Assembly (NCBI RefSeq): GCF_000247695.1
Contig: NW_004624776.1
Location: 10,351,647 to 10,415,646, forward strand
Direction of reading: 5' to 3'
Length of the DNA: 64,000 bases
From: Heterocephalus glaber
Taxonomy: Eukaryota; Chordata; Mammalia; Rodentia; Bathyergidae
In this document: positions 11,633 through 21,494 of the stretch, piece by piece
How the letters are laid out: each line of letters opens with the position of its first letter
Numbering within the stretch: the first letter of the stretch is position 1
Translations under genes and position numbers: made by a program
The notes under the pieces: model-generated
Seen by the model: only the letters and a program-made list of their open reading frames with translations
Told to the model about the DNA's origin: nothing
The model's database searches: none

Positions 11633-12446
11633 AAATGGAAGGTAAAAACAATAAACAGCCCTATACATCTTAACCCAAAGGCTCAGTGGCACTAGGCTGC
11701 ACAAAAAATGCTTTCAAGGCATAATGCTAGGAGTTTGCTTGATACTAAGTTGCTGAAGACAAGATACCTACTGACATCCAGCTAACCTACTCTAGCTTTC
11801 AGGAAAACTATGTTGAAATGCCAGTCTTATGAAATTCCTACTCTAAACTTTAGATTAAACCTCCAAACACTAGAAAAGCTGAGATCCTCTCCTTCCTAAT
11901 CCTTAGAAAGCACTTCCTGTCCGGTAAAGGTTTCTCCTGCAAGTCTTCTACAAACTTTTTCAGTTCTTCTAACCCATTCCATTAAGTCTTAAGCCCGCCC
12001 CTCACCTCCCGCCCCCTACCGCGCACACTCCCACTAGGGAACCTCAACACTGCAGACAACACTCCACACGGGCACGCAAAACACTTGTGCCTGCAAACCC
12101 AGCCCCTTTCCACTCCCCCCGGAAACGACACCCCCTTTCTCACACTCCGCCCGCCATCACCCATCCCCCTCCCCCGCCCCCACTCCCATCACGCTAGTCC
12201 ACCCCACCCACGTTCCCAGGAACCTAGCCTCCCCTCGCTCCCGGGCTCATCGAGGGCAGTGGGAGGGGAAGCAGGAAGAAGGAAGGAGGGCTCAGGCCTG
12301 GCCTAGGCCTCTCGAGCCGCCTAGGGAGTTGAGGAGGGGGGGTCAGCGAGCTGGGATCGGTTCCCGAAGGTAGCAGGACCTTATCTGGCCCCGGCCTTCC
12401 CCGCACCGCCGCCCAGAGGCCGAAGGGGGCCCACCCGCCCGGCCAC

Positions 12447-12452
12447 ACTCAC
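12447..12452 (-). other. PAN3: PAN3 intron 1 splice donor
   Basis: GTGAGT immediately follows the exon-final A on the minus strand and matches the donor consensus. The phase (one base carried over) fits the known continuation of PAN3 with an Ile codon. Confidence 0.92.
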
Positions 12453-12876
12453 TTGCCAGCCGCGGTCCATCAAGTCCGCTGCTGCCTCCGCCGCCGCCGG
12501 CTGCGGCTCCGGCCCCCGAGCCCCCCAGGTCCGGCTTCTTGGGTCCCGAGGGCGGCCCGGCTCCCCCTCCTGGCGCAGCTCCGGGCGGAAAGCCGGGCGC
12601 GCCGACCAGAGCCAGAGGGACGCTGTTGCTATGGAGGCCGAGGCCCGGGGCGGCCCCGGCGGCTGGGTCCTCATGTAGGAACTGACACTCCTCCCCGTAG
12701 AAGCAAGTCTTATCCTTTGCGTAGTAGCGGCAGTACTTCAGCTTCACTCCCGCCGCCGCCCCGCCGGGGACACCCCCGACCCCCGGCGGGGCCACCACCG
12801 CCACTGCCGCCGCCAGCGAGGAGGACGAAGAGGAGGCGGCGGCCGAGGGGGGCGGGAGGCCGCCGCCACTGTTCAT
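12453..12876 (-). CDS. PAN3: PAN3 coding exon 1 (PAN2-PAN3 deadenylase subunit)
   Basis: PAN3 is the adaptor and pseudokinase subunit of the cytoplasmic PAN2-PAN3 complex. It binds poly(A) and poly(A)-binding protein and directs PAN2 to trim mRNA tails. This exon gives residues 1-141 plus one nucleotide of the next codon. It starts MNSGGGLPPP, passes through an Ala/Ser/Gly/Pro-rich low-complexity stretch, then a CCCH zinc finger (C49-X8-C58-X5-C64-X3-H68, within KYCRYYAKDKTCFYGEECQF), then a second Gly/Pro/Ala-rich region ending GLDGPRLA. The exon ends at GCTGGCAA with donor GTGAGT at 12452-12447. The reading frame continuing past it is intron, not protein. The start has G at -3. All features agree with the mammalian PAN3 N-terminus as I remember it. 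No frame break is seen. The rest of the gene lies beyond the left edge. Confidence 0.96.
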
Positions 12877-12911
12877 GGCAACGCCGCAGCTTCGTCTTCC
12901 GCCGCCACCAT
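12873..12911 (-). CDS. uORF overlapping the PAN3 start (ATGA)
   Basis: A 12-codon upstream frame (MVAAEDEAAALP) begins at 12911 and its TGA overlaps the PAN3 ATG as ATGA (12876-12873). The same frame is open further upstream to an AUG at 13079 (68 codons) if the transcript starts that far out. Its own start has T at -3 and G at +4, so it is weak to moderate, while the PAN3 start has G at -3. Such an overlap allows leaky scanning or termination-reinitiation control. The overlap is seen directly; any function is inferred. Confidence 0.5.
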   Translation of the reverse strand: MVAAEDEAAALP

Positions 12912-13060
12912 AGACGGGGGAGGGAAGGAAGACGCTCCCGGAGCCAGATAAAAGCCTGGGCGGGTGGGTCTGTCCCGCTGCGGGAGCCGGAGCCGCCCGG
13001 GGAGAGGGGGGAGGGGAGGGGAGGGAGGAGGGGGGTAGGAGGGAGGGGAGGGGGAGAGTT
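12877..13060 (-). promoter_or_regulatory. PAN3: PAN3 5' leader / proximal promoter
   Basis: GC-rich DNA just upstream of the start codon should hold the 5'UTR and transcription start. The start site cannot be fixed from sequence. GCCGCCACCATAG (12902-12914, plus strand) reads as a degenerate YY1-like element on the gene strand. Confidence 0.6.
12999..13056 (+). promoter_or_regulatory. G-run / polypurine tract in PAN3 promoter
   Basis: Repeated GGGGAGGGGAGGGAGG-type runs on the plus strand (C-rich on the PAN3 strand) supply well over four G tracts of three or more. This is a candidate G-quadruplex and a cluster of Sp/KLF-type sites. Confidence 0.6.
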
Positions 13061-13316
13061 GGGATTCACTCTCACTCACTCTCTCCTTCTCTTTTCTTAA
13101 AGGGGCCGCGCGGGACGACGGGGTGGGTGCGCAGGCCCAGATGGGGACTTCGAGGGCGCGGGCTAGGGAAGAGGGAGCAGCGGCGGCCTCGGCGAACTGC
13201 TGGAGGGGGCAGAGGGGGCGGTTTATTTTTAAATTCTGCCTCCACTCGCTCTCTCGCGCTCTGGTTCCTCCGAGTTGTTTATTCCATTTTCCTCTTCCTG
13301 AGACGGCCGTTGCCGT

Positions 13317-13328
13317 TGCGCGTGCGCG
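13317..13328 (-). promoter_or_regulatory. NRF1 binding site candidate
   Basis: The minus strand reads CGCGCACGCGCA, an exact match to YGCGCAYGCGCR, the NRF1 palindromic consensus common in CpG-island promoters. It lies about 440 bp upstream of the PAN3 start codon. Confidence 0.65.
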
Positions 13329-13640
13329 CCACGGCGCGGTGGCTTGTGGGTAGCTGGAGCGCTAGGGGATGCCTGGCGGGGCGCCGGGCCCCCGGGGGCA
13401 TCCGCGCTCTGGCTGCGGTGGGACTGGCCGTCGTGGCTGGCTTTCCCGGACGCCGAGCGGACCTGAAATTCTCCCGAGACCGGATATTTTGCTGTTTTGT
13501 GTATTCGCCTACTGATCTAGCCAGGTGTCATTTTGTAATTGAAAAGACAAAAATGACAATAACTGGACATTGGAGGGCCTGCACCTGGGAAGCGGTCCGA
13601 GCCTTTGCCCTGCCCGATGAATAGTTTAATTTTGTCACAT

Positions 13641-14478
13641 TTCCTCTGCGGCTTCCCTTTTTCATCCCCCTTCACTCCCACATTTTCCTCCTCGTAGGTG
13701 ATGAGAACTCTAGGACTGATTAGCTTAGCTTCTGGGTTCTTTGTCAAAAAGCCAGGCCAAGAAAATGTTGATTTCGACAAACCCCCTGCTCAGTGCTGCA
13801 CCTGCTTTCTCTGTTATTTATATTACTAAAGGCCCTCAGTAAATTTTTTTGAAAAATAATATGCCACTTGGGACAACACTGCCTAGACGGCACGGGAAAG
13901 TTTCATTTATAATTGTACTAGATTGTTTTTCTCCAATCAGCCTAGGTCTTGATTTGAAATTAAATTTTTCCCTCAGTGACCTTTGATGTTTTCCTCTACT
14001 ATATTTAAATTTTTGAAGGGTTTTAAGGAACTGTAATGGCAATGAAGGGAATTTTAACATTTTAGCATTTCTCTTAAAGATTTTCAGAAAATTTAAATGA
14101 GAGGTGATGTTGACATTATTTAAGGAATTCTAGCAGTCACAGAAGAATGGATATAAACAAAGCCACCATGCTGCAAAAAAGGTGATCACAAACTGGTAAG
14201 CCTGGTGATGTTCCTTAGCTAAATTCAAGTATAATAACATTGTATCATACCATTCTGTTTAAAAGCATTTTCACTTATTATTGAACTAATGTTTGTTAAT
14301 GCCCAGTACCTGTACTGGGAATTGTACCAGGAACTGTAAAAGCAAAAATAACAAGATGCAATCTTAACTGCTTTCTAATGCCTTATTTATCCTCACTGTA
14401 GGAGGTATAAGAGACATCAGCGATTATAAACCAGTGTCTTCAATGCTAACCACATCAAGTTCGCTATTAGAAAATATT
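13641..14478. other. Intergenic stretch upstream of PAN3
   Basis: AT-rich sequence next to the island with no clear repeat. A good GGTAAGCC donor-like site at about 14193 could serve a divergent transcript, but no exon can be supported. Confidence 0.35.
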
Positions 14479-14492
14479 AAAAATGTTAGACT

Positions 14493-14583
14493 GGGCCGGG
14501 GATTTAGCTCAGTCGCACCGTTCCTGCCTCATAAACGCAAGGTCCTGAGTTTGATCCCCAGCACCAAAGAAAAAAGAAATCTG
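14493..14583 (+). repeat. ID-type SINE with TSD
   Basis: GGGCCGGGGATTTAGCTCAG head. Exact 14-bp duplication AAAAATGTTAGACT at 14479-14492 and 14584-14597. Confidence 0.93.
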
Positions 14584-14644
14584 AAAAATGTTAGACTTAA
14601 TAGCTTGGTAGCAGTGATTGGAAATGTCATTGAATTCAAATAGA

Positions 14645-14795
14645 TCTGCATATGAAACCCAGTGCCTACACTCCATAGATATGTTACCCTAGGTAACTCT
14701 TAACATGGGTCTCTGCCTAATTTGTACAACTGGGATACAAGAAAACTAATAATGTAAATATATCTGATACTTAGTAAGAATTGAGTAGGCTGTAG
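14645..14795 (+). repeat. MIR, sense
   Basis: AGGTAACTCTTAACATGGGT, TTTGTACAACTGGGATAC and TACTTAGTAAGAATTGAG follow the MIR core and 3' part. Confidence 0.55.
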
Positions 14796-15079
14796 CTACT
14801 GCTATTTATTAATATGATTCCTGGAAGTAATAGTCAGTGTATGCAAGAAGAACATTCTAGATAAAGTAAACAGCTTATACCAAAGGCTTTGAGATAGATG
14901 GGAAACAGCTTACTTAGATTGTTAGGGAAAATAAAGGTAGAGAATTGAATAGAGTCCATAGAAGTCCTTATAAGGCCATGTTCAAGGATTGGATTTTTTG
15001 CTTGAGACCACTCAGATGTTATTTACAGGTATTTAAAAAGTCAAGTAATGACATTTAGATTTCCCTTTAGAAAAACACA

Positions 15080-15268
15080 TTTTGACCCTCATAAGAACCC
15101 TATTAAGACAAAAAAAGAACAGGAGTCATTACATTTTATACTTGAACAGAGTAAGGTGTGGCACTGCACAAATTTACCAGTTAGTAAGTTGCAAAGCCAG
15201 GACTTAAACTCATGCTTCCTGATGACAAAACCTGTGCTCTTTGTATTATCTGCTCCACCATTGTTAAA
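15080..15268 (-). repeat. MIR, antisense
   Basis: CTCATAAGAACCCTATTA, AGTTGCAAAGCCAGGACTTA and CCTGTGCTCTTTGTATTATC follow antisense MIR. Confidence 0.65.
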
Positions 15269-15269
15269 C

Positions 15270-16068
15270 CTGTATGTCTTCTGATGTCTCCTGGTAAGAA
15301 AGGTAGTGTTTATGGTGGGACAACAGTTCAACAAATTCATACTACTGTAAATTAAGCATACCAATCCTTAATTAAGAATCTTCTATGTCCTGTTCCAAGT
15401 AAGTTCTGTGCCAGGCTCTGATGCACAGAGTATTTAAGATAAGACCACACGTATTACTGGGGGATCATGAGGAAAGTGCCAAAGATAAATCATTCCTCTA
15501 TACCATATTTAACAAGGTTTCATGTTAAATTCATGTGAACAGGTTAGGGAAATGTACACTAAGTTACTAGAGTTAGGTATCATTAATACTCTGATTAATC
15601 AAAATGTTGACAAAACTGGCTTTGGATTTCTTTAACCCCCTCCTTTGGACTCTGTCTTTAGCTTTTATGTAAAGATTTCATCTGCTGCTTAGGAAAACAA
15701 ATACTGTACATAGCATCCTTAGCCCACTGCAGTATGTTGCAAAACCACTGGAGACAGATATAGCAGTGACAAATTAGTATTGGTAGCTCTCTATCAGCTG
15801 GAAAAATATACAGTACTAAGAAGATTAAATAAAATGGATAAGTGTAATGTTTTTGAATCTGAATTGAACTGGTGAAAACAGAGCAGACATTTTGATATAT
15901 CACTGATGTTGCGAAAAATATTGAACTAAATTATCCACTTGGAATATTATGCAGCTATATAAAATTATAGCCATAAAACTTATTCAAGGTTTATAACATC
16001 TTGTAAATATGTAACATGATCCAGAATTATGTGTGTTACATTACTATAATGACGTTAAGAAAAAAAAA
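15270..16068. other. Unassigned intergenic stretch
   Basis: Unique-looking AT-rich DNA. Short open frames on both strands have no recognisable product. Confidence 0.4.
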
Positions 16069-16071
16069 TAG

Positions 16072-16245
16072 GAATAGCCAAGCATGATAGTGCATACTTG
16101 TAATCCCAGTACTTGTGAGGCTGAGGCAGGAGGATCGCCGTGAGTTTGTGGCCAGCCTGGGTCATATAGTAAATTCAAGGCCAGTCTGAACTATACAGCA
16201 AGCCCCTATCTTGAGCCCTCCCCAAAGAATAGAAATAAAGCTTAA
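16072..16245 (+). repeat. B1 SINE, near full length
   Basis: AGCCAAGCATGATAGTGCAT, CTGAGGCAGGAGGATCGCCG and CAAGGCCAGTCTGAACTATA, with the internal duplication typical of B1. Confidence 0.88.
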
Positions 16246-16279
16246 CTGCCCTAAAACATCATCAGTAGTTTTGTTTGTG

Positions 16280-16306
16280 TTTGTTTTTTTTTTTGGTACC
16301 AGGGAT
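16280..16306 (-). repeat. ID-type SINE stub
   Basis: T run plus GGTACCAGGGATCAG only. Confidence 0.7.
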
Positions 16307-16421
16307 CAGTTTTATTAAGGGGACAAGATGACAAAGTTTTTTTTTCCTTCTATTTCTCAACTTTGTTTCATGAGCATATATTATTCCTATAATAGAAAAA
16401 TAAGCATTAAAATTTGTTACC

Positions 16422-16501
16422 GAGCCAGGGATTTAACTCAGTGGTTCCGACGCTTGCCTTGCAAGCGCAAGGACCCAAGTTTGATCCCCGGTACCAAAAA
16501 A
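16422..16501 (+). repeat. ID-type SINE with TSD
   Basis: Head GAGCCAGGGATTTAACTCAG. Exact 13-bp duplication AAAATTTGTTACC at 16409-16421 and 16502-16514. Confidence 0.93.
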
Positions 16502-16514
16502 AAAATTTGTTACC

Positions 16515-17160
16515 ATTTAATCTTAGCCATTTAATTCTGAGAAGTGGGTACATAATGTTTATTAAATTATACTCTGTAATTTTTGTTTTGTTTTTAAATT
16601 ATTTGAACTGGACACTTGTTGACTTTCTCCACATTTTCACTAGTCTAGTGTTTCTCAAAGTATATTTCATGGAAGACTGATTTAATAGAATAACAATGCA
16701 TATTATACAAAAGCATTCTAGAATTAGGAAAGTTTGTGAAACTCAGTTAAACAGCTTTACTTACCACAAGTCTTTTTCAGAACCTTTAATGTGTTGATAC
16801 ATGACTCTAAAAATGGGAGACAATATGCACCAAATTTTTTGACCACGGAATAATTTATTTCCTCTAATCATCTTGTGGAATTAGTGTTCCTAGAACATAC
16901 TTTGAGAAGCACTGTCCTAGTCACTTAGGTTCTTATTTTCCTCAAATAACCTGTTTTAAAGGTTGTCTACATTCATCAATCCCCTATCCCAATCCTCCTT
17001 ATATTTCATATATCTTTCTGTAAAAAAAAAAAACAGATGTATGACTAACCCTTTGACTCATGCTCTGGTCTGCATCCTCTGACATTTTCTTAGGAATCTA
17101 ACTATTCTCCATGCGCTATCTTCTCTCTTCTGATTCTAAGTAGATAAATATGTAAAGTCT
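16515..17160. other. Unassigned intergenic stretch
   Basis: AT-rich. A phrase near 16640 (TAGTGTTTCTCAAAGTATAT) is answered in inverted form near 16885 (TAGAACATACTTTGAGAAGC), suggesting an old small DNA transposon of about 250 bp with inverted ends. Confidence 0.4.
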
Positions 17161-17178
17161 CACATTTAAATAATTTTT

Positions 17179-17272
17179 TTCTTTTTTTTTTTTCCTTCCT
17201 GTACTGGGGATTGAACTCAGGACCTTGCGCTTGCGAGGCAGCCGTGGCGTCACTGAGCTAAATCCCGACCCC
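17179..17272 (-). repeat. ID-type SINE with TSD
   Basis: Antisense body (GTACTGGGGATTGAACTCAG to GCTAAATCCCGACCCC) between copies of TTAAATAATTTTT. Confidence 0.92.
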
Positions 17273-17464
17273 TTAAATAATTTTTACAGTATCCATTTTA
17301 ACTGTGAAATTTTGTAATAAAAACAAAAACCAAGAAACTGAATGCTTAAAAGATCAAGCTACTACGACAATTTGGGAATATGTTTTAAATTTTTAAATAT
17401 GCACACCGTATGGCCCAGGGATGCCACCTGTGGTATCCACCCTTAAAAAAAAACACTTTTGAGA

Positions 17465-17555
17465 AGTAGGAATGGGAGTGTAGGGATTGAACCCAGGGCC
17501 TTGCACATGCTAAGCAACAGTTCTACCACTGAGCTCCTATGCACCTAGCCCCTAG
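17465..17555 (-). repeat. ID-type SINE, old
   Basis: Antisense GTAGGGATTGAACCCAGGGC and CTACCACTGAGCTCCTATG; no T run left. Confidence 0.7.
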
Positions 17556-17697
17556 AAAAACATTTGTATTCAAGATGGCAAACCTAACAATGTTCTGTGG
17601 AGGAATTCTTGGTAATAGTAAAATTGGAAATAACCCTAATGTTCATAGCTTGGTAGATCTATATGTACCATCATTCTCTTAAGAGCTACCAAATGAA

Positions 17698-17768
17698 GGG
17701 CCAGGAATTTAGCTCAGTGGCGCCACGCCTGCCTCACAAGCGCAAGGTCCTGAGTTCATTGTGGCCTG
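17698..17768 (+). repeat. ID-type SINE lacking an A tail, with TSD
   Basis: The copy runs from GGGCCAGGAATTTAGCTCAG to GAGTTCATTGTGGCCTG and has no A tail. Even so, a 15-bp duplication GAGCTACCAAATGAA is exact on both sides (17683-17697, 17769-17783). Confidence 0.9.
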
Positions 17769-17999
17769 GAGCTACCAAATGAAAAGGGCAAGTGGCAGAC
17801 AACTGTGTGGAATATGGCACCCTTTATGTAAAAAAAATTAATTAAAACCTGTTTCCTACAAGGATCTATATACACAGAAGGGTATATATTAAATTGCTAA
17901 TAGGATGAGGATTGAGGGTAGTAATCAAAAGGGACTTTATCTGTAATGTTTCAGATTTTACAAGAGTATATCCTGCTTTGCTTCTCTAATTAATTTTTT

Positions 18000-18345
18000 T
18001 ATAAAGAACACCTGTCATTGATTTCCTTCTTTTACCCTAACTTCTTCCTTCTCGGCACAGGTCATTTCTTTTTAATCATCCATTAGTAACTAATGTCTTC
18101 ATGTCCCATTCATCCCTTACTCATGAGTAATCTGACATTTGTTTTTGCTCTATTACAATATTTTTGCCAAAGCCACCACTAGCCCAGGTAGCAAATCCTT
18201 CACATACTCTTCAGCCATTTGCTATCTCCTCTACAGTATTCAACAGTGTTAACCATTTTCTCAGCTCTGCTTTCTCTTGGCTTCCAGTTGCCTTTTCTCT
18301 TGGTTTTCCTCCTACCATATCTTTTCAAGCTCTTGGGTAGAGTTT
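18000..18345 (+). repeat. L2 internal fragment
   Basis: GCTTTCTCTTGGCTTCCAGT and TTGGTTTTCCTCCTACCATA resemble an internal L2 block in sense. Confidence 0.5.
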
Positions 18346-18477
18346 CCTCTGCCTGTGATAGTCAATGCTGCCTGCATGATAGGCCTTTCAGAAATATCTG
18401 TGAAATACATAGGAAGGAATTTATTATTCAATACAATGCATAGTTATCCTTTGAGCTTTAAGTGTGTGTCATGAACA

Positions 18478-18650
18478 GAAAAAGTACAATGGATTTGGAA
18501 TTAGAGTACTAGAGTGAAACCTGGCTTTTCAGCAAGTCTCATAACCTCACCTAGCTTCAATTTCATTTTTAAGATGGAAAGAGTATCTACCTTAAGGGGT
18601 TGTGTAGAGGATTGAATGATATACTGAGTACTTCATAGAGGAAATAATCT
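18478..18650 (+). repeat. MIR, sense
   Basis: GGATTTGGAATTAGAGTACT, TCATTTTTAAGATGGAAAGA and GGTTGTGTAGAGGATTGAAT follow MIR from core to 3' end. Confidence 0.75.
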
Positions 18651-18879
18651 CTTGGCTACTAAATGAAAAACAAGTTTTCATTTGCAGTATTATTTTAAAC
18701 ACCTTTCTGTGTAGTAGGGATTTTACTTCTGACAACTTTATATTGAATTACCTATAATATTACCTCTTTTAACATTCTTTCCTGTATCCCTCTACTTACA
18801 TGATGATGGCTTTGGCAATTACTGTAATGACACCTCAAATTTCATAGGGTTTCACAGCTTCAGAAGCAACTAGGCATGT

Positions 18880-19066
18880 TTTTTATTTGTCCTCCCAACA
18901 ATCCTGTGAAAAAGTTAAAATGAAAATGTTATTTTAATATTGGGATTCTGAAAATTTATAAGGATGTGAGATTCTGTGACTTGCCCTAAAATAAGGCAGC
19001 TAAGGCTTAAACCCAGGTCTTTCAGCTCCATTGTTCTATGCGCTTTCTCCCAAGATACAGCCATCT
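18880..19066 (-). repeat. MIR, antisense
   Basis: GACTTGCCCTAAAATAAGGC, TTAAACCCAGGTCTTTCAGC and a TTCTATGCGCTTT end. Confidence 0.7.
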
Positions 19067-19507
19067 CCTTAGGATTGGGTCCTTTCATTCTGAATTTTCT
19101 CACTGTTGTCTTCTGGCTACCCCAAGATTAAATATATTTCCTCCTTATCCTCCATTAAGATATATCAAATCTATGTTTAGCTCCTTTAAATTCTCAGTTA
19201 TTGTCCCTTACACAAATCTAGGATTTCAAAACCTGTAACATGCTAATTCGGAGGGATAGTAATTTGCAATATTACTCATTTGTACTCTAGCAGTAATGCT
19301 CACAAATGCAACATTTTGAATGGAAGAGAGATAATGACATAATGAGATACTTTTTTCTCTCTTAACCTGATAATCTAAGTAAGTATTACTTTCCAAGTAG
19401 TCACCTTTGTAAACACTAGGATTATTCTAAATTGTATCTTGAGATTTATTTTAGCACCCTAATCACATTTTTTATATATTCTCATTGTAACAAATCTTTA
19501 TTCTTTA
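19067..19507. other. Unassigned intergenic stretch
   Basis: AT-rich, possibly including an eroded LINE2 piece at 19100-19240. No coding signal. Confidence 0.35.
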
Positions 19508-19522
19508 AGATTTGATTTCTGG

Positions 19523-19603
19523 GGCCGGGGATTTAGCTCAGCAGTTCCGCCGCCTGGCCAGCAAGCGCAAGGACCCAAGTTTGATCCCTGGTACCAAAAA
19601 AAA
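19523..19603 (+). repeat. ID-type SINE with TSD
   Basis: GGCCGGGGATTTAGCTCAGC head. AGATTTGATTTCTGG before and AGATTTGATTGCTGG after, one mismatch. Confidence 0.93.
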
Positions 19604-19954
19604 AGATTTGATTGCTGGAAGTGACCCAGTGATCAGGGCCATATAATTTTTATAAGTTATTGAGCAGAACTATGTCATTTGTAATTTAAAGCAATTTCAT
19701 TATAAATAAAACCAATATTCTTATGTGGTTCAAAAGCTAGTGCTGAAAATAATTTCATTAAAAAAAGATAGCATTATTACGATGTAAATATATCATCTCC
19801 CTAGGTAACTATAATAGCTATTCTACACAGAAAGTGTTTACTTGATTATATAATCTATTTGCTTTTTTAAAATTATTTAAGGGAAAAACATGAAAAAAGC
19901 TAAAATAAATAAGATTATTTAGAGTTCTTATTTACCACACATTTTCCAAAAGAA

Positions 19955-20392
19955 CTAAAGTCATCATACTACAGCAATACATGCATACCTGTTTCTAGCA
20001 ACCCACAATAGCTAAATCATAGAAGCAGCCTAGATATCCATCCACAAACGAATGGATAAAGAAAATGTGGTGGTATATATACACAATGGTACTACTCCAC
20101 TATAAAGAAGAATAAATTTGAGTCATTTGTAGGAAAATGGATGGATCATGAGACCATAATACTAAGTGAAATAAGTCAGTCACAAAAGCTTAAATATTAC
20201 ATAAAGTTTCTCTAATCTGAGAGACCTAAAATATAAATAATTTCAAAAGCCATGTTAAGAAACAAAGCAGTAGACTCTGTAGATAGAAAGGGATCTGGAG
20301 GAGGGAGAGGAGAGCAGGGAGTAAAAATCATCAAGATGCAAAATGTGTCTGTATCAACCCCTCAGAGTCACCATACTGTATCACAGACATTC
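19955..20392 (+). repeat. L1 ORF2 3' end, degraded
   Basis: CACAATAGCTAAATCATAGA, GTGGTGGTATATATACACAA and TACTAAGTGAAATAAGTCAG follow the conserved end of L1 ORF2. A purine-rich 3'UTR-like section follows. Frames are broken. Confidence 0.75.
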
Positions 20393-20399
20393 TAATTTC

Positions 20400-20578
20400 T
20401 TTTTTTAAAGTTTTTAAAAGTCTAGATCTAGGAAGCTCAGACAAAAGGATCAAAAGTTGGAGCCCACCCTGGGCATCCTAGTGACTCAGCAAGACCCTGT
20501 CTCAAAGAATTAAAATCGCAAAGAGGCTGAGGTGAGACCTCAGTGTGAAGACCTTGGGTTCAGTCCCTAGCACCCCAG
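20400..20578 (+). repeat. B1+ID composite SINE with TSD
   Basis: B1 part (GACTCAGCAAGACCCTGTCT) then ID part (GGTTCAGTCCCTAGCACC). CAGACATTCTA lies on both sides. Confidence 0.78.
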
Positions 20579-20690
20579 ACATTCTAGCGTGGAGATTGCA
20601 TGTGGGTAAGTTACAGTTTCCAGAAATGGAATTTGCTGTCTATATCACATTCTTGAAGAACTCTGTCAATTTATGCTCTAAGCACTGCCA

Positions 20691-20815
20691 TTTTTTTTTT
20701 TTTTTTTTTTTTTGAGATAGGGTCTCGGTAAGTTACCCAGGCTGCCCTCAAACTTACAACTTTCCTGTCTCAGCCTCCCAAGTAGCTGGGCCTGCAGGTG
20801 TACATGACTATAAAC
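20691..20815 (-). repeat. B1-like SINE
   Basis: Long T run then GAGATAGGGTCTCGGTAAGT to CAAGTAGCTGGGCCTGCAGG. AAGCACT occurs before and after. Confidence 0.82.
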
Positions 20816-20879
20816 CCAAAGCACTAAATGTGAAAAAGAGGAATATTATGTAAAGAGGTATACACCACAACATTATTTT

Positions 20880-21082
20880 GTTTATTTAGTGGTGCTGGGG
20901 ATCGAACCCAGGGCCTCACACATGTCAGGCAAGTGCTCTACTACTGAACGGTAGTCCCCTGCCCTTTCTTTCTGTGAACTGTTGAGTCTCACAGTATTGC
21001 CCAACAAGGCCTCTAATTTAAGATCCTTTTTCAACCTCCCCAGTAGCTGGGATTACACCCTTGCACCAACAAACCTGGCAAC
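20880..21082 (-). repeat. ID+B1 composite SINE
   Basis: Antisense ID (GTGCTGGGGATCGAACCCAG) followed by antisense B1 (ACCTCCCCAGTAGCTGGGAT). Confidence 0.78.
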
Positions 21083-21297
21083 AGTAATCTTAATAAATGC
21101 CTATGCACCAAATACAGTGCAAAAAAGCAAAATCTAGCCAGACAAGAACTTGGCTAGAATCATACAGTTATAACACAAGAGTTTAATCTCGGGTTTTAAC
21201 ATGTAAATAGATTTTTTTAAAACATAAATATTAGTAATATAATCAACTAGCTTACATTTTAGCCAAATATGCAGTTTTGTGCCCCATTATATGTGGA

Positions 21298-21491
21298 TAA
21301 ACCAGGCACAGTGGCACTGGCCTGTAATCCCAACACCCTGGGATACTGAGGCAGCAGGATCACAAGTCCAGTTCCTTCCTGGGCAACTTAGCAAGACACT
21401 GTCTCAAAGTAAAAACTAAGAAGGGCTGGGATGTAACAGTGGCAGAGTGCCCCCCTGAATTTATTCCCCAGTACCACCACCAAAAAAAAAG
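21298..21491 (+). repeat. B1+ID composite SINE
   Basis: B1 (CCAGGCACAGTGGCACTGGC to CAAGACACTGTCTCAAAG), then ID (GAAGGGCTGGGATGTAACAG) and an A tail. Confidence 0.82.
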
Positions 21492-21494
21492 TAT

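Larger units (their letters stand above)
1..12452 (-). other. PAN3: PAN3 intron 1 (5' part)
   Basis: This is transcribed intron downstream of PAN3 exon 1 on the minus strand. It starts at the GTGAGT donor (12452-12447) and continues beyond the left edge. No further PAN3 exon was recognised in it. It is filled by an L2, old L1 fragments, MaLR LTRs, a solo LTR and many SINEs, listed separately. Large first introns are usual for this gene in mammals (established knowledge); the extent here is inferred. Confidence 0.85.
11990..13640. promoter_or_regulatory. PAN3: PAN3 CpG island / promoter region
   Basis: This GC- and CpG-rich block covers PAN3 exon 1, its leader and sequence upstream of it. It has no convincing TATA box at the expected place, as is typical of housekeeping CpG-island promoters. 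It contains a long purine/G-run tract and an NRF1-type palindrome (listed separately). Transcription in the opposite (plus) direction is plausible because many such islands are bidirectional, but nothing in the sequence proves it. The edges are judged by eye. Confidence 0.8.

Noticed and set aside
12343..12452. Extension of the PAN3 reading frame past GLDGPRLA
   Set aside because: A strong GTGAGT donor sits exactly where PAN3 exon 1 should end, and the extra residues are unrelated to PAN3.
13127..13624. 165-codon plus-strand open frame upstream of PAN3
   Set aside because: Lies in the CpG island, has no domain and no matching codon pattern. A noncoding divergent transcript is possible, but a protein is not supported.
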